Part shown: positions 30,720 to 41,711 of the stretch, in pieces
How the letters are laid out: every line of letters begins with the position of its first letter
Numbering within the stretch: the stretch's first letter is position 1
Source: Hydrangea macrophylla
Taxonomy: Eukaryota; Streptophyta; Magnoliopsida; Cornales; Hydrangeaceae
Direction: 5' to 3'
DNA length: 64,000 nt
Assembly: GCA_033977485.1 (NCBI GenBank)
Contig: CM066995.1
Coordinates: 50,405,162-50,469,161 of the forward strand
The notes under the pieces: generated by a model
What the model saw: the letters and a program-made list of their open reading frames with translations, nothing else
What the model was told of the DNA's origin: nothing
Databases searched by the model: none
Program-made: the position numbers and the translations under genes

Positions 30720-33422
30720 ATGTTAGGTACACGTTCAAATAAACCGGAATTACAACCTTTAGACTCTGAACTTGAACGTACATTAAGACTTAATAAGTCT
30801 TCAAACTTAACTTCTAGAACAAGGTTTTTAATAGACGACGATTTGACACCGAAACCAACGTCTTTATTTGAATCTGAAATACGTAGTACTCTTCAAAAAC
30901 TAAAGAAACCACGCTTTAATAACATAGAACCAATTAAAATGGCAGACATTGGAAATAATAACGAAAATAACCAAAATAGCAACGGAGCTAATATGAATAA
31001 TCCTAATATCCCTCCACCTCCGCCGCTTAAAGATTATTTTATTCCTACGACTTACACGCCTCAAACATGTATTGAATTACCGGAGGCGACGGCATCTCAC
31101 TTTGAGATAAAGTCGTCTACCATCTCGCTACTTCCATCTTTCCATGGCCGTTTAAATGAAGATCCATATAAACACTTAGGAGATTTTCAGGATATATGCT
31201 CTACTTTGAAAATCCAGAATCTTACTGATGATGAATTAAAAATGCGGCTCTTTCCATTCTCATTAAAAGACAAAGCTAAATATTGGCTCCAATCTCTGGA
31301 GCCAAACACAATTAGAACATGGGAAGACTTACACACCGCATTTTTACAAAAGTTTTTTCCTATTATGCGTACGAATCAGATAAGAAAATCTATAACAAAC
31401 TTTGTGATGCAAGATGGGGAATCACTTTACGACACGTGGGAAAAATTTAAAGAATTATTACGTTCGTGCCCACATCATCAGGTTCCTAAGTGGCAACTTG
31501 TTCAGGTCTTCTATGAGGGGCTTATTCCCTCTGTTAGGAATACCGTCGATGCCGTTTTTGCGGGAACTTTCCTACACAAAAGCGCCGACGAGGCTTGGAA
31601 AATTTTTGAAACTTTGAGCGAGAATTCGATGCACCAAGCGGTGTCGGTACGTTCGGAAGGATATCTTCCTCCACCCAAACGAGAGGTGAAGTTTGAGTCG
31701 AGTCATTCTATTGAATTTAAAGAATTATCTAAAAAACTTGACCGACTTATGACAATGAATCAAACGACAGTCGCACCTGCTCATGAAATTTGTGCATTAT
31801 GTTCTGATCCTTCACATTCTATCCTTGCATGTCCATCGGCAAGTCAATTTCCGGAATTCGTGGAGCAACACATTAATTCTATTCAACAATACCCACGAAG
31901 TAATTATAATGCAACTACTAATAATCCGGATGCGCGATGGAGAAACCATCCTAACTTCTCGTGGAAAAATAATACTAATAATCTTAATGAGGCAACTAAT
32001 TTTCCAAATGCGTATCGACCTCAGGTTCAACCTAATCAATACCAACACCCGCCTCCTAATTCGAATCCTTCAAGGGGTAATGCTTTTGAGGAAAAGGTGT
32101 TGGCGTCCCTTAAGACTATTGAAACGCAAGTACAGGCACAAGCACAAATAGTGCACTCACACACACAATCCATTGCGAAGCTTGAATCCCAAATGGGACA
32201 ACTAGCTACTGTAGTGAGTCGTAGAAATGAGGGGACGTTGCCTAGTCAAACAATTCAAAACCCTAAGGGACAATATGAGGTTAAGGGGTCGAATGAGCAA
32301 GTAAACGCCGTATCAACTAGGTTGACTACACGAGAGGAAGAGGTAATAGAAATTCCGAATGAGAATGTGAAAGATATGAATATCAACTCTAATACGAAGA
32401 AGGGTGAGGACGCGAGCCAAAATAAGAAAGAAAAAGAATGGGACCCAACGAATTATATTCCGAGAATGCCATATCCACCAAACGTTGAGAGACCGTCGCA
32501 TTTGCCCAAGAAAGGGTCAAAAATGGAAGATATACTCGAGGTGTTTAAACAAGTTAAAATAAATATTCCTTTCCTCGATGCTATTAAACAAATTCCCACT
32601 TATGCTAAATGTTTAAAAGACCTTTGTACACAAAAGCGCAAATTACGTAGTCATACTCCGAAAAAGGTCTTCCTCACGGAAAAAGTAAGTTCAATTTTCC
32701 AACACGCTCCTCCGAAATATAAGGATCCAGGTACGCCTACGATTTCATGTGTCATAGGTGACACTATCATCCATAGGGCTCTCCTTGACTTAGGTGCGAG
32801 TGTTAATCTTATACCTTATCATGTCTACAAACAACTAGGTCTAGGTGAACTTAAGCCTACGGCCGCTACTATTCAATTAGCGGATCGTTCCGTCAAGGTA
32901 CCTAGAGGAATCGTCGAAGACGTCCTAGTAAAAGTTGATCAATGTTTTTATCCTGTTAATTTTATGGTCCTTGACACCGAACCGGTGCTAGATGCTAGAA
33001 AATACACTCCTGTTATTCTTGGTCGTCCATTCTTAGCAACCGCTAACGCACGTGTTAACTGCCGGACGGGGGTAATGAAAGTGTCGTTTGGGAACATGAA
33101 CTTAAAATTAAACGTTTTTAACGCTATTGATCAACCCCCTAAAGACAACGATAACCTATGTGAGGCGGAAGGTGAGGTAAGACGGAATATTGAGCCTACC
33201 AAAGAAATAAATGTGAGTAACGAAAAAGATATAGCGGATGATGAGTGGATGAACCCTAATACTTCGGACCCTAATGCTGAATCTACTCGGAAGGTAAGAA
33301 ATCGATTTGAACATAATGACGAACCATCAATCGAATTAATTCAAAGCGACGTGATTTCTGCGTACCACCGAGCTCTTCCTGATATTATTAGGGGTACAAA
33401 ATCTGATTTTCAACCTCCATAA
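30720..33422 (+). CDS. gag: A2 gag-protease polyprotein, intact
   Basis: This is an intact 900-codon ORF in an element that otherwise lacks enzymes. An Asn-rich N-terminal region precedes the gag domain at about residues 130-280 (SLLPSFHGRLNEDPYKHL, then WLQSLEPNTIRTWEDL and FYEGLIPSVRNTV). A CX2CX4HX4C zinc knuckle (CALCSDPSHSILAC) is near residue 360, and a Gln-rich coiled-coil-like stretch follows at about 460-510. The retropepsin-like domain has LLDLGASVNLIPYHVYKQLG near residue 690 and VILGRPFLATANA near 770. The layout matches A1 gag. The protein would assemble particles and package A2 RNA. Its lack of any stop or frameshift, while pol is gone completely, suggests either very recent insertion or selection for gag. 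Confidence 0.95.
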   Translation: MLGTRSNKPELQPLDSELERTLRLNKSSNLTSRTRFLIDDDLTPKPTSLFESEIRSTLQKLKKPRFNNIEPIKMADIGNNNENNQNSNGANMNNPNIPPPPPLKDYFIPTTYTPQTCIELPEATASHFEIKSSTISLLPSFHGRLNEDPYKHLGDFQDICSTLKIQNLTDDELKMRLFPFSLKDKAKYWLQSLEPNTIRTWEDLHTAFLQKFFPIMRTNQIRKSITNFVMQDGESLYDTWEKFKELLRSCPHHQVPKWQLVQVFYEGLIPSVRNTVDAVFAGTFLHKSADEAWKIFETLSENSMHQAVSVRSEGYLPPPKREVKFESSHSIEFKELSKKLDRLMTMNQTTVAPAHEICALCSDPSHSILACPSASQFPEFVEQHINSIQQYPRSNYNATTNNPDARWRNHPNFSWKNNTNNLNEATNFPNAYRPQVQPNQYQHPPPNSNPSRGNAFEEKVLASLKTIETQVQAQAQIVHSHTQSIAKLESQMGQLATVVSRRNEGTLPSQTIQNPKGQYEVKGSNEQVNAVSTRLTTREEEVIEIPNENVKDMNINSNTKKGEDASQNKKEKEWDPTNYIPRMPYPPNVERPSHLPKKGSKMEDILEVFKQVKINIPFLDAIKQIPTYAKCLKDLCTQKRKLRSHTPKKVFLTEKVSSIFQHAPPKYKDPGTPTISCVIGDTIIHRALLDLGASVNLIPYHVYKQLGLGELKPTAATIQLADRSVKVPRGIVEDVLVKVDQCFYPVNFMVLDTEPVLDARKYTPVILGRPFLATANARVNCRTGVMKVSFGNMNLKLNVFNAIDQPPKDNDNLCEAEGEVRRNIEPTKEINVSNEKDIADDEWMNPNTSDPNAESTRKVRNRFEHNDEPSIELIQSDVISAYHRALPDIIRGTKSDFQPP

Positions 33423-35591
33423 AATCTTGAGCTAGAACGGTCTAGCTAAAGACGTAAAAGTTAGCGCTTCTTGGGAGGCAACCCAAGCTTTATTTCGTTC
33501 GTTTTTCTTATTTTTGTCGTTTTTGAGTCTGTTTGAGTCTGTTTTGGACATTCTGGACAGGTTTTGGGGTTGGAATTAATTTATTTTAATATTATATACA
33601 TAATTTTAGCTAAAAAATGGAAAAAACTAAAATCGCGCGTGCGGCCCGCTTGCGCGAGACGTCGCTCGCGCGACCCGCTGGCGCGAGAATGTGCCTTAGT
33701 GTTTTTTCTTGCTTTTTTCTTTATATGAGCTCTCAGCATTTACTCGCGCCTGTTTTCGCGGGCGCGAGGAACCTCGCTGGCGCGATTTTTTCAAAAAAAA
33801 AAAATTGGAACACATGCACATTAGGTTTGGGGGTGATTATGCACACACATTAACATTATTATGCAACACATGCACATTAGTTATGCTAATTTTAAAATTT
33901 TTCAATAAGTGTGTTTAAATAAACGATGATTACCGACATTTTTGCAATCTCAATTTGATACTTCTTGTTATGTAACTATGATTGTTATAGAATGGTAAAT
34001 AAAAGAATATGTGATTAATCATTCACTGAAGTTATGATGCGACGTTTTAAGTTATGTATCGTTCGAATCGTAGTTTTATATCATAGATTTGCACATAAAC
34101 CTATGCACTGCACATAGTCATTGGAATACATGTTGGTTGTGAACTATAATATGATTCGAATTTCTAGATAACACAAGGTGGAGACTAAGCCCTGTGAGCT
34201 TTTGAGCCTATCTTTTCTTTTTAGAGGGTTATAAATACATCTTGTATTTGTCGAATTTCATTGAAATAACGCATTAACTCGTTGTTTAGTCTCATTATTC
34301 TTGTTTTGGTTGATAGTCAAGTTAAGATATTTGTTACCATGCTAAATAATCTTCCGTCGTAAATATTGAAGAACCGTATTATCCTAGGAAATGATTTTAG
34401 GCCCTCTTTGTTTACTGCCGACCGATAAATTATAAAATTTCCTTAGTTCGCCCTTTGAGCCGTTACAATGCCTCTTTTTCTTGGTTCACCATTATCCTCT
34501 GTAAAAGCTCCAACTTGATCAACTTGGAGTATACCACTGGAAGAGTGATCAACTTTTAGTAGTATTAAGGCGATGTGTTGATTGAGAAGAAGAAAATAAG
34601 ATGCTATTGGGGTAGTTGCTTGGTATTCAATGCATAGTCATTTGAGAAGCGAGAAAAGAAAAAGGAAAAGAAAAAAATAAAGAAGAGGAAGGTTGAAAAA
34701 AAAAATGAAAGAAAAGAAGAAAAATGAATGAAAAGGAATGAAGAGAATGAAAGAAGAGAAAGTTGGTAGAGAAGAAGAATGAAAGAAATCGAACATGCCT
34801 TACAATGCCATTCTGAAACTACTTGATATATCCATTTTATCCTTTTTCATTACCTGAGCCACGTTATAACCTTTGAAAAGTCCTATTTGATCCTAGGAAA
34901 CATGGTTTTGATATGAAAACGATGGGAGAGGGATTAAAACATGGTAATGATTAATTTTTCTTGATTATTGGCATCTTATCCATGAGACTACTGTTCTTTC
35001 GTGTCATGCGTCTTTTTCGAGTCATATGTGAGCATTTTTCGTTTTGAAAAGATATTTCCTTTACTCACATATTTTAGAGAAATTACACCTGTTTCTGAGT
35101 GTTTCATTTGAGAGTGTAATTCATTGTGAGATTCGTAGTCGAGACATAGTTGGATGGTTATCCGAGTCATATTCCATGTTGATGACATGCGCGTGTTCAT
35201 TTGACTACCACATCACACACGTGCAATCTTATGAGGAACTCTATTGATTCGTACATTGCAGGCACTTGATTGTTTCTCATGATATAGGTGAACGTTTGAT
35301 TCTGTTTCTTCTTGTTCATTATTCTATTTCAAATCATTGTGCTATAATAAGGAGTATTGAATATTATGTTCTTTAGTTTTAATAAAACTTTTTAAATTTA
35401 CAAGTTAATAAATATGGTTGTGGGTGACTTGTTGATGAGAACCCTCACGAGACTTCACTCGTCCGACTAGGGACACCTAGGGTTTAAAAGGCTTGTTGCA
35501 TACGCTAAATGCAATCGTGATCCATACAAAAATGGAATAGATTTTTATTAGTAGTTTTTATTTTAGTTTTGCTCGAGGACTAGCAAAATGT
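33423..35591 (+). other. A2 non-coding 3' region (pol absent)
   Basis: After the gag stop comes GCGCTTCTTGGGAGGCAACC, a stretch I recall as typical of Athila 3' regions. A GCGC-motif cluster (33632-33786), a purine-rich AAGAA/GAAAG stretch at about 34640-34790 and AT-rich DNA follow. No frame has RT, RNase H or integrase motifs. The pol deletion is therefore clean, running from the end of protease to the 3' region. Confidence 0.8.
33632..33786 (+). repeat. Internal GCGC-motif cluster of A2
   Basis: Spaced copies of CGCGCGT/TCGCGCGA/CGCTCGCGCG-like motifs resemble the U3 array and lie about 210 bp after the gag stop. A1 likewise has internal motif clusters well downstream of its ORFs, so the arrangement is shared while the core sequence differs. 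Confidence 0.75.
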
Positions 35592-35604
35592 AGGTTTGGG
35601 GGTG
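35592..35604 (+). other. A2 polypurine tract
   Basis: AGGTTTGGGGGTG abuts the 3' LTR and resembles A1's tract in its G5 core. This is the expected plus-strand primer. Confidence 0.8.
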
Positions 35605-37836
35605 TGATCGGGAGAGAACTAATCCTAATTATATGCCTTAATATGCATTTGTTAGACCATTTTATCTTGTTTTTGTATACTTTTACTTTGTTTTCTAGTT
35701 TCTGACAGGTTTTGGAAGAAATCAACTAAACCAGGTTAAACAGGGTGAAAAAACAGAGTTAAAGAAGCTGAAAAAGACAAGTCGCGCGCGCGACCCGCGC
35801 CCGCGAAAACCAGAAATCGCTCGCGCGATCCGCTCACGCGAGATACCCAGAATCGCTCGCGCGATCCGCGCGCGCGAAGTACCAAATGTCGCGCTCACGC
35901 GACCCGCTCGCGCGATATGTGTAAAAACCAAAGTTGCGTATTTCAGTATACTGAAGACTCCTGTGCAAACGAAACTGCTGAACGACGTCTAGACTGTAAA
36001 TTACATCAGTTTCAGTTCGTTTCGGGTTAGGAAGGCTTCCAAAACTTGTTGTAAATCTATATATACTCTATTTTACTTCAATTGAAGGGTGACACACCCA
36101 TACACACACATTCTACAACCATACTTCCAGCCATTGAAGGGAGGGAAGCAAGGAGAAGAAGAAGAAGACCAAGGGTTTCCATGGCCTCCTCCATCAACTA
36201 CTTGCCATCTATCACTTCCATGGACGGCTAGATTATAGATCTAGGGTTTCAATGAAGCCCTAGCCAAGTAATAGGGTTTTATTTATGTATTTCTTTTAGT
36301 TTTATTATGTATGGATGACAGTCACATGTTCCGAGGATTTTTATAAATAAATCGTACTTCTAGTGATTAAATCATTGCTTTCAGAATTTATTCTTGTCTT
36401 AGATCTATTTTGACTGTGATGTGCTCAACGATCTATTCTTGCTGTGCTTGTTTAGATTGTTTACATGTGATGGTGCTTTATTGATTTGTGCTATCAAGTA
36501 TCCGAATAGTCCATGCCTAGGTTAGACGGATTAGATCACAACCCTAGTTTAGTGTGGGATAATTCGTGCTAACCGAAGATGGATTATGTTGGTGCTTGAA
36601 CCATGAATATCTTCTTGTCGGAGGAATTGGGCTTGTAGCTACAATTCCCCATTATCATCCAACGTAATAAGCTAAAGTAATTCATAAATATTCCTATTAT
36701 GAAGCTAGTGGTGGATTTGCAATCCTAGGTTCCCTAAACATATTTATAAAAATAATTTTTAATTGCTTTCATAATTTAGCGCGATATATGTAAAAACCAA
36801 AGTTGCGTATTTCAGTATACTGAAGACTCCTGTGCAAACGAAACTGCTGAACGACGTCTAGACTGTAAATTACATCAGTTTCAGTTCTTTTCGGGTTAGG
36901 AAGGCTTCCAAAACTTGTTGTAAATCTATATATACTCTATTTTACTTCAATTGAAGGGTGACACACCCATACACACACATTCTACAACCATACTTCCAGC
37001 CATTGAAGGGAGGGAAGCAAGGAGAAGAAGAAGAAGACCAAGGGTTTCCATGGCCTCCTCCATCAACTACTTGCCATCTATTACTTCCATGGGCGGCTAG
37101 ATTATAGATCTAGGGTTTCAATGAAGCCCTAGCCAAGTAATAGGGTTTTATTTATGTATTTCTTTTAGTTTTATTATGTATGGATGACAGTCACATGTTC
37201 CGAGGATTTTTATAAATAAATCGTACTTCTAGTGATTAAATCATTGCTTTCAGAATTTATTCTTGTCTTAGATCTATTTTGACTGTGATGTGCTCAACGA
37301 TCTATTCTTGCTGTGCTTGTTTAGATTGTTTACATGTGATGGTGCTTTATTGATTTGTGCTATCAAGTATCCGAATAGTCCATGCCTATGTTAGACGGAT
37401 TAGATCACAACCCTAGTTTAGTGTGGGATAATTCGTGCTAACCGAAGATGGATTATGTTGGTGCTTGAACCATGAATATCTTCTTGTCGGAGGAATTGGG
37501 CTTGTAGCTACAATTCTCCATTATCATCCAACGTAATAAGCTAAAGTAATTCATAAATATTCCTATTATGAAGCTAGTGGTGGATTTGCAATCCTAGGTT
37601 CCCTAAACATATTTATAAAAATAATTTTTAATTGCTTTCATAATTTAGATTTACTTTCATTGTTCTTAGTTTAATTAAAATCAAATCAAAATCCGTTTTT
37701 CATAATTAACTAAAGTTAGGTTTTAAAATTAAGTCGCTGTAGTTAACCAATCCCTGTGGGTTCGACCTTTGCTTTCACACTACAAATCTTTTGAAAAGTA
37801 AAGAACACTTTTTATATCTTGATAATGACAACATCA
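35605..37836 (+). repeat. A2 3' LTR with internal tandem duplication
   Basis: At 2232 bp it is 869 bp longer than its partner. The extra length is a direct tandem copy: 35910-36778 is repeated as 36779-37647, differing at about six positions by eye. The unit runs from just after the palindrome array to an AT-rich stretch near the LTR end, so the TATA box is duplicated as well. Confidence 0.93.
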
Positions 37837-37860
37837 TGATCGATCGAGCATCCCGACAAA

Positions 37861-38805
37861 CTAGCTGATGAACAGCTTGCCGAGGGTTTTGAAATTATCG
37901 ACCATCCGACGCTTTAAAGTATGGAACCACTGTGCGGCTGGTCCCTTTAGGGTACTGGGAAAGGCCAGGCACAGTAGCTCACCCACCGTGGTGACCAGCG
38001 CCATCTGAGCCTTGTAAGTGCGAATGTGGTCCACCGGACTCACTGTGCCGTCATAGGAGCTGAGGTGAGGGGATTTGAACTTCCGTGGAATAGGAAACCG
38101 CGTCACCTGAGCGGTATAGGGTGATTCAGTCTCTGTGTTGGTGAGGTCATGGCCGTACTTGCGGTTCAACCTCTCGATTTGCTGCTGCAATTCCTCGACT
38201 TGGGCCTTTACGTCATCCCGCCCGATTCTCCTCTCTATATCCGAGCGGTAGGTTGGATCGGACGACGAGGCCTCTTACTTAAAGCGCGTCGACCTCGGGG
38301 ATACGGCCTGGCTCCTGGTCCTGGAAAGGGTGTGCCTAAGATCCCCCTGGCTCAGGGCCGGAGGGTCCTCGGCCGATTCCCGGGCTTTCCGTTCGGACTC
38401 CTCCCCTCTGGCCGCACGCCACCGGTCGATAATAGTTCTGGCGTCCTCCACCCGGCGAGGATTGGGCCGAGCTCGTCTCTGCGAGCGTCTGGTTGCCTGG
38501 CTGCACTCTCCATCGCCGGGGCGTTCCCGATCTGGTGGGGACACCGGGGCGGAACGGACTTGCCTTCGTGCCCGAGTGGGCCTTTGAATAAGGGCGCTTT
38601 TCTCAGGCTGATTTTCTGATGCAGGGCACTTCTCCTGTCATGCCAAAAGCACCTCCATCTGTTCCTATGTACGGCGATGGCCCTCCAAGAGTTGTGCCAG
38701 TGCTGTCGTTATCTGTTCGGTGGTCATGGAGGCAGCCCGTTGCTCAAGCTGCGGGTTCTCCTGACCGGTCGGAACAGCGGCTCCCTTACCCGTCTTTGAC
38801 GGCAT
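37861..38805 (-). pseudogene. T1 gag, N-terminal part
   Basis: The frame starts at an ATG at 38805 (MPSKTGKGAAVP), passes several stops (TAG after GHRRT, TAA at 38275) and continues to TAG at 37861. The Arg-rich part (38544-38275) precedes LQQQIERLNRKYG and the start of the gag domain (LSSYDGTVSPVDHIRTYKAQM and AAQWFHTLKRR). The domain is completed on the far side of A2 at 28876-28433. Stops in several places show T1 was already inactive when A2 arrived, or decayed since. Confidence 0.85.
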
Positions 38806-38845
38806 GTTGATCAGTCAAGAATTTGTTGATGAGAAGACTTGTCGT

Positions 38846-38863
38846 TTCCCACAGACGGCGCCA
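38846..38863 (-). other. T1 primer-binding site
   Basis: Minus-strand TGGCGCCGTCTGTGGGAA begins 3 bp from the LTR end and leads into gag. It starts with TGG as expected. It differs from the A1/A2 and T2 sites. I do not assign the tRNA. Confidence 0.75.
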
Positions 38864-38866
38864 AAC

Positions 38867-39481
38867 TGATGATGCCTAAAACTGGTAAAGAGGGTTTAGA
38901 GAGAAAATAAGACAAGAACAATTTGTATGTGGTTCGGTCCCGTTAACGAGGTGACCTACGTCCACGGTTGCGTCTGTGCGCTCACTAGCAGATCACTGGT
39001 GGGCCTAGTGAGCCAACAAAGATGGGCGGCACTACCAGTAATACCGGCCGGGTATATGCGTATGATGGTGAGTTCTCTGTTGAATGCTTGTAAGCTAGAG
39101 AATTATTTTCAAATCAGATCCCTATTGACAGGGTAGGTGGGCTCTTTTATAGATGCAAGAGTCCACCCTTACATGGTAAGTTAATAGGATTAGGAAACCT
39201 AATCTAATTACACTTGATTGGCATAATTTGGGAAAAGTTTCCTAAGTGGTTTAGGAAACTACCACATTCCCTTTCGCAGACTTGTAGTCGGTTTAGGAAA
39301 CTGCTGGATATGCCGGGATCGCGGGACAGCGCGACCTTCATGCCCGGCCTGTTGGTACGAATCGCCAGGTTATAACAAACACCTCGGGATAGCTCGGCTG
39401 TTGGCGCCTTTACCGGAATAACCGGCACCTCTTGGTGACGTGACAGGCTGGCTTTATGACTATATTATTTTGGACATATCA
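38867..39481 (-). repeat. T1 5' LTR
   Basis: This 615-bp LTR reads TGATGATGCC to ACATATCA on the plus strand. Its inner end is fixed by the primer site. Its outer end is fixed by comparison with the related solo LTR at 61561-62181, which has its own target duplication. A shared TTGTATGTGGTTCGG block is near the start of both. Confidence 0.85.
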
Positions 39482-40096
39482 TATGGTACAACCACACCAC
39501 TCTAGTTGTTTCCTAGAATTTTTCCCATTCTAAAGTATTCTACATTTGTATAGCTACTTTTAGGTGTATAAGAAGTTCACATCTGGCATGAAAGTGATCT
39601 AAGAACTTGGTTTTTGTCCAACTTCGTAAGAACGTATAAAATGAGATTCTTTATGTATTATTATTTTTATTTTTATGTTTTTTGAAGGAATAAAAGTGTG
39701 ACTTGATTTGAACATGAACAAGAAAGTTAAAACATGTTTTCATTATTTCCAAACAGACCCTCACCCCAGACTTTTTTTTATCTCAACAAAGTTACAAAGC
39801 CCCACTCCGAGCAGACGTAGCTCAGCGAAGCAGAACCAATTTTACACAATACAATCAGAGACTAATTTGCACAATATACATTATAGATCATCAATTTCTT
39901 TTGATTTTTTTTTCCCTCGTTGGGCGTAGATTAAAAATAAAAAAATAAATAAAAAATTTAAAAAAACATCATCACAGGTAAAAGCTCAGTTTTGTGATAA
40001 GGTAATTCTTATTGACAGTTTCCATGGTATATTAGTGAATGTCGACTCATTAACACAAAGCAATAGTTTGTCAGAGCAAACAAATATTGGATATTT

Positions 40097-40390
40097 GTGG
40101 CCAGAATTTCTTGAACTCCGGGAGGTCAAGGGTTCGAAGCCCACAGGGATGGTGTGACTGGGTTGGAAGGACAAATCTCAAGTAGCTGGACGACACGTAT
40201 CCAGAGTTTGGCGTGAGTTTGAATCCTAACGCTCACTTATATCCCTGATTTACCTGGTGCGTGGTGCGTGTGTTGTGGGGTCAGTGCACGTGCCCGGAGT
40301 ATGTCCCCCTGTTCTACTCCGATCAAAACGACAATAGGTACTGATCCCAAAGTCAGATAGGACAAGCGGATTTGTCCTCGTTATTCAAAA
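40097..40390 (+). mobile_element. Possible SINE
   Basis: A Pol III B-box match GGTTCGAAGCC lies about 35 bp into a GC-richer block that ends in a poly(A) run near 40386. The A box is weak and I found no clear target duplication, so both ends are approximate. Confidence 0.35.
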
Positions 40391-40469
40391 AAAATTTACT
40401 TTTTGAAACTAGAAATTGCTTTGGTAACGGAACATCCATTATTACTTTGGCAAGACAAAACCCAAAAAA

Positions 40470-40830
40470 GAAGGATAAATTACACTAAATCTCCCCTGAG
40501 ATAAAGTCAAATTACAAAGATCTCCCTTGAGAAGATTTGAGGTTTAGTAACACTTTTTCCTAAACTTCTTTGCTAACCTTCTATATAATGACAAATTTAT
40601 CGTTATCAAAGTCAATAAGAATGTACTATAATATCCTTTTATTAATATCTGCATAGAATTACATTTAATTTTATCAATAAACTAATCCTTTCATAGTGAG
40701 TAATTTTTTTCAATAAATAACTTATATTTTGCTTTAGGGATATATATATATATATATATATAGATAATTTTGCATGCACCATCCATTAACTTTAGTTTTC
40801 CATCTCTAGATATTAGCATAGTTTCGTATA
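40470..40830. mobile_element. MITE fragment related to 53740-54201
   Basis: The left part (AAATTACACTAAATCTCCCC, then AATTACAAAGATCTCCCTTGAG) parallels the terminal repeat of the intact MITE at 53740, and TGCATGCACCATCCATTAAC near 40770 parallels its interior. The right terminus is lost. Confidence 0.45.
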
Positions 40831-41711
40831 CCACAAAGAAGGTTCTTTATTTTTACCTGACCTTGTAATTTACCCAAAAAAAACCAAAGCAGCAAAAGAG
40901 CGAAAAAAAAAAATTTTAATAAAAAATAAAACAAAAAAATACCCCCACCTCTTTACACTAATAAAATTCCTTGAGACAACTGGAAAAACCACACTTGCCA
41001 AACAAATAATACAGAAATTGTTGTAGGTCAGAGAGAGAGAGAGACTTGAGAGGTTGCAGCAAGACAAGTGCACCTCTCTAATCTAACTGCAATGCCGTAA
41101 ACCGTAACACAAGTTTGATAAAGTTGTAAACCGAGTGGAACATCGCCTGGTACACCTTCAGCACAAGACACATGAGAGAGCCAATGAACGAGAAGTCTCT
41201 CAAGCAATGTTACAAAAAAGTTTGATCATACAAGTAAACAGAACAAATTATGCACACTTATAACCAAGCATGTGTGCACCTGGGTTCAAAAACACTAACA
41301 AATGTTTTTAAAACATTAGCAACATAAGAGTGTCAACCACGTGGCACGTAATTAAGAGGGATTTGGACAGTAACAATTAAGCCTTTTAAACAGCAAGCTT
41401 GTAAAAAACTAGACTTCTTAACATAACAGAGAAGCTAAAGTTAAGATGTTTACCTACTTCAGTAATCAAAACAAGATAAAATACCATCTACCAAATAAGA
41501 ATATATGGACTATAATTACTCCTAGTACCACTAAATACTAACTGAGAATTTAACAATGCCAGACATGATACCGAGAATGTGAGAAAAACCATGTAAAACA
41601 CCAAACATGCATCGCTTACTCTTATATCTATATCGCGGCCCTCAGAGTAAGCTGTGACTTAAAGTTTCTTAGGCATTCGGAGAAAAGACAAAACAGCTCA
41701 ACATGGAAAGA

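Larger units (their letters stand above)
28882..37836 (+). mobile_element. Non-autonomous, gag-only Athila-like element A2
   Basis: LTRs at 28882-30244 and 35605-37836 enclose a primer site, an intact 900-codon gag-protease and a 2.2-kb non-coding region ending in a polypurine tract. No RT, RNase H or integrase is present in any frame between 33423 and 35604. TG..CA ends, a 5-bp target duplication and LTR divergence of about 1% by eye (excluding a duplication) show recent insertion. Movement would need pol from a related Athila; A1 shares the primer site but not obviously the LTR sequence. Confidence 0.93.
37837..39481 (-). mobile_element. Tat-like element T1, 5' LTR and gag N-terminal part
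   Basis: Beyond A2's right target copy (TGATC, 37837-37841) the T1 gag resumes, followed outward by the T1 primer site and LTR. T1 ends at 39481, where host DNA begins. The likely target duplication is TATGG at 39482-39486, whose partner is outside the window. Confidence 0.85.
39482..41711. other. Host DNA downstream of PDS5, small repeats
   Basis: This is AT-rich intergenic DNA with poly-A/T runs, a TA microsatellite at about 40740-40763, a possible SINE and a MITE fragment. The part nearest the gene (about 41100-41711) probably includes the PDS5 3' UTR. I cannot place the poly(A) site. No other gene is supported. Confidence 0.6.
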
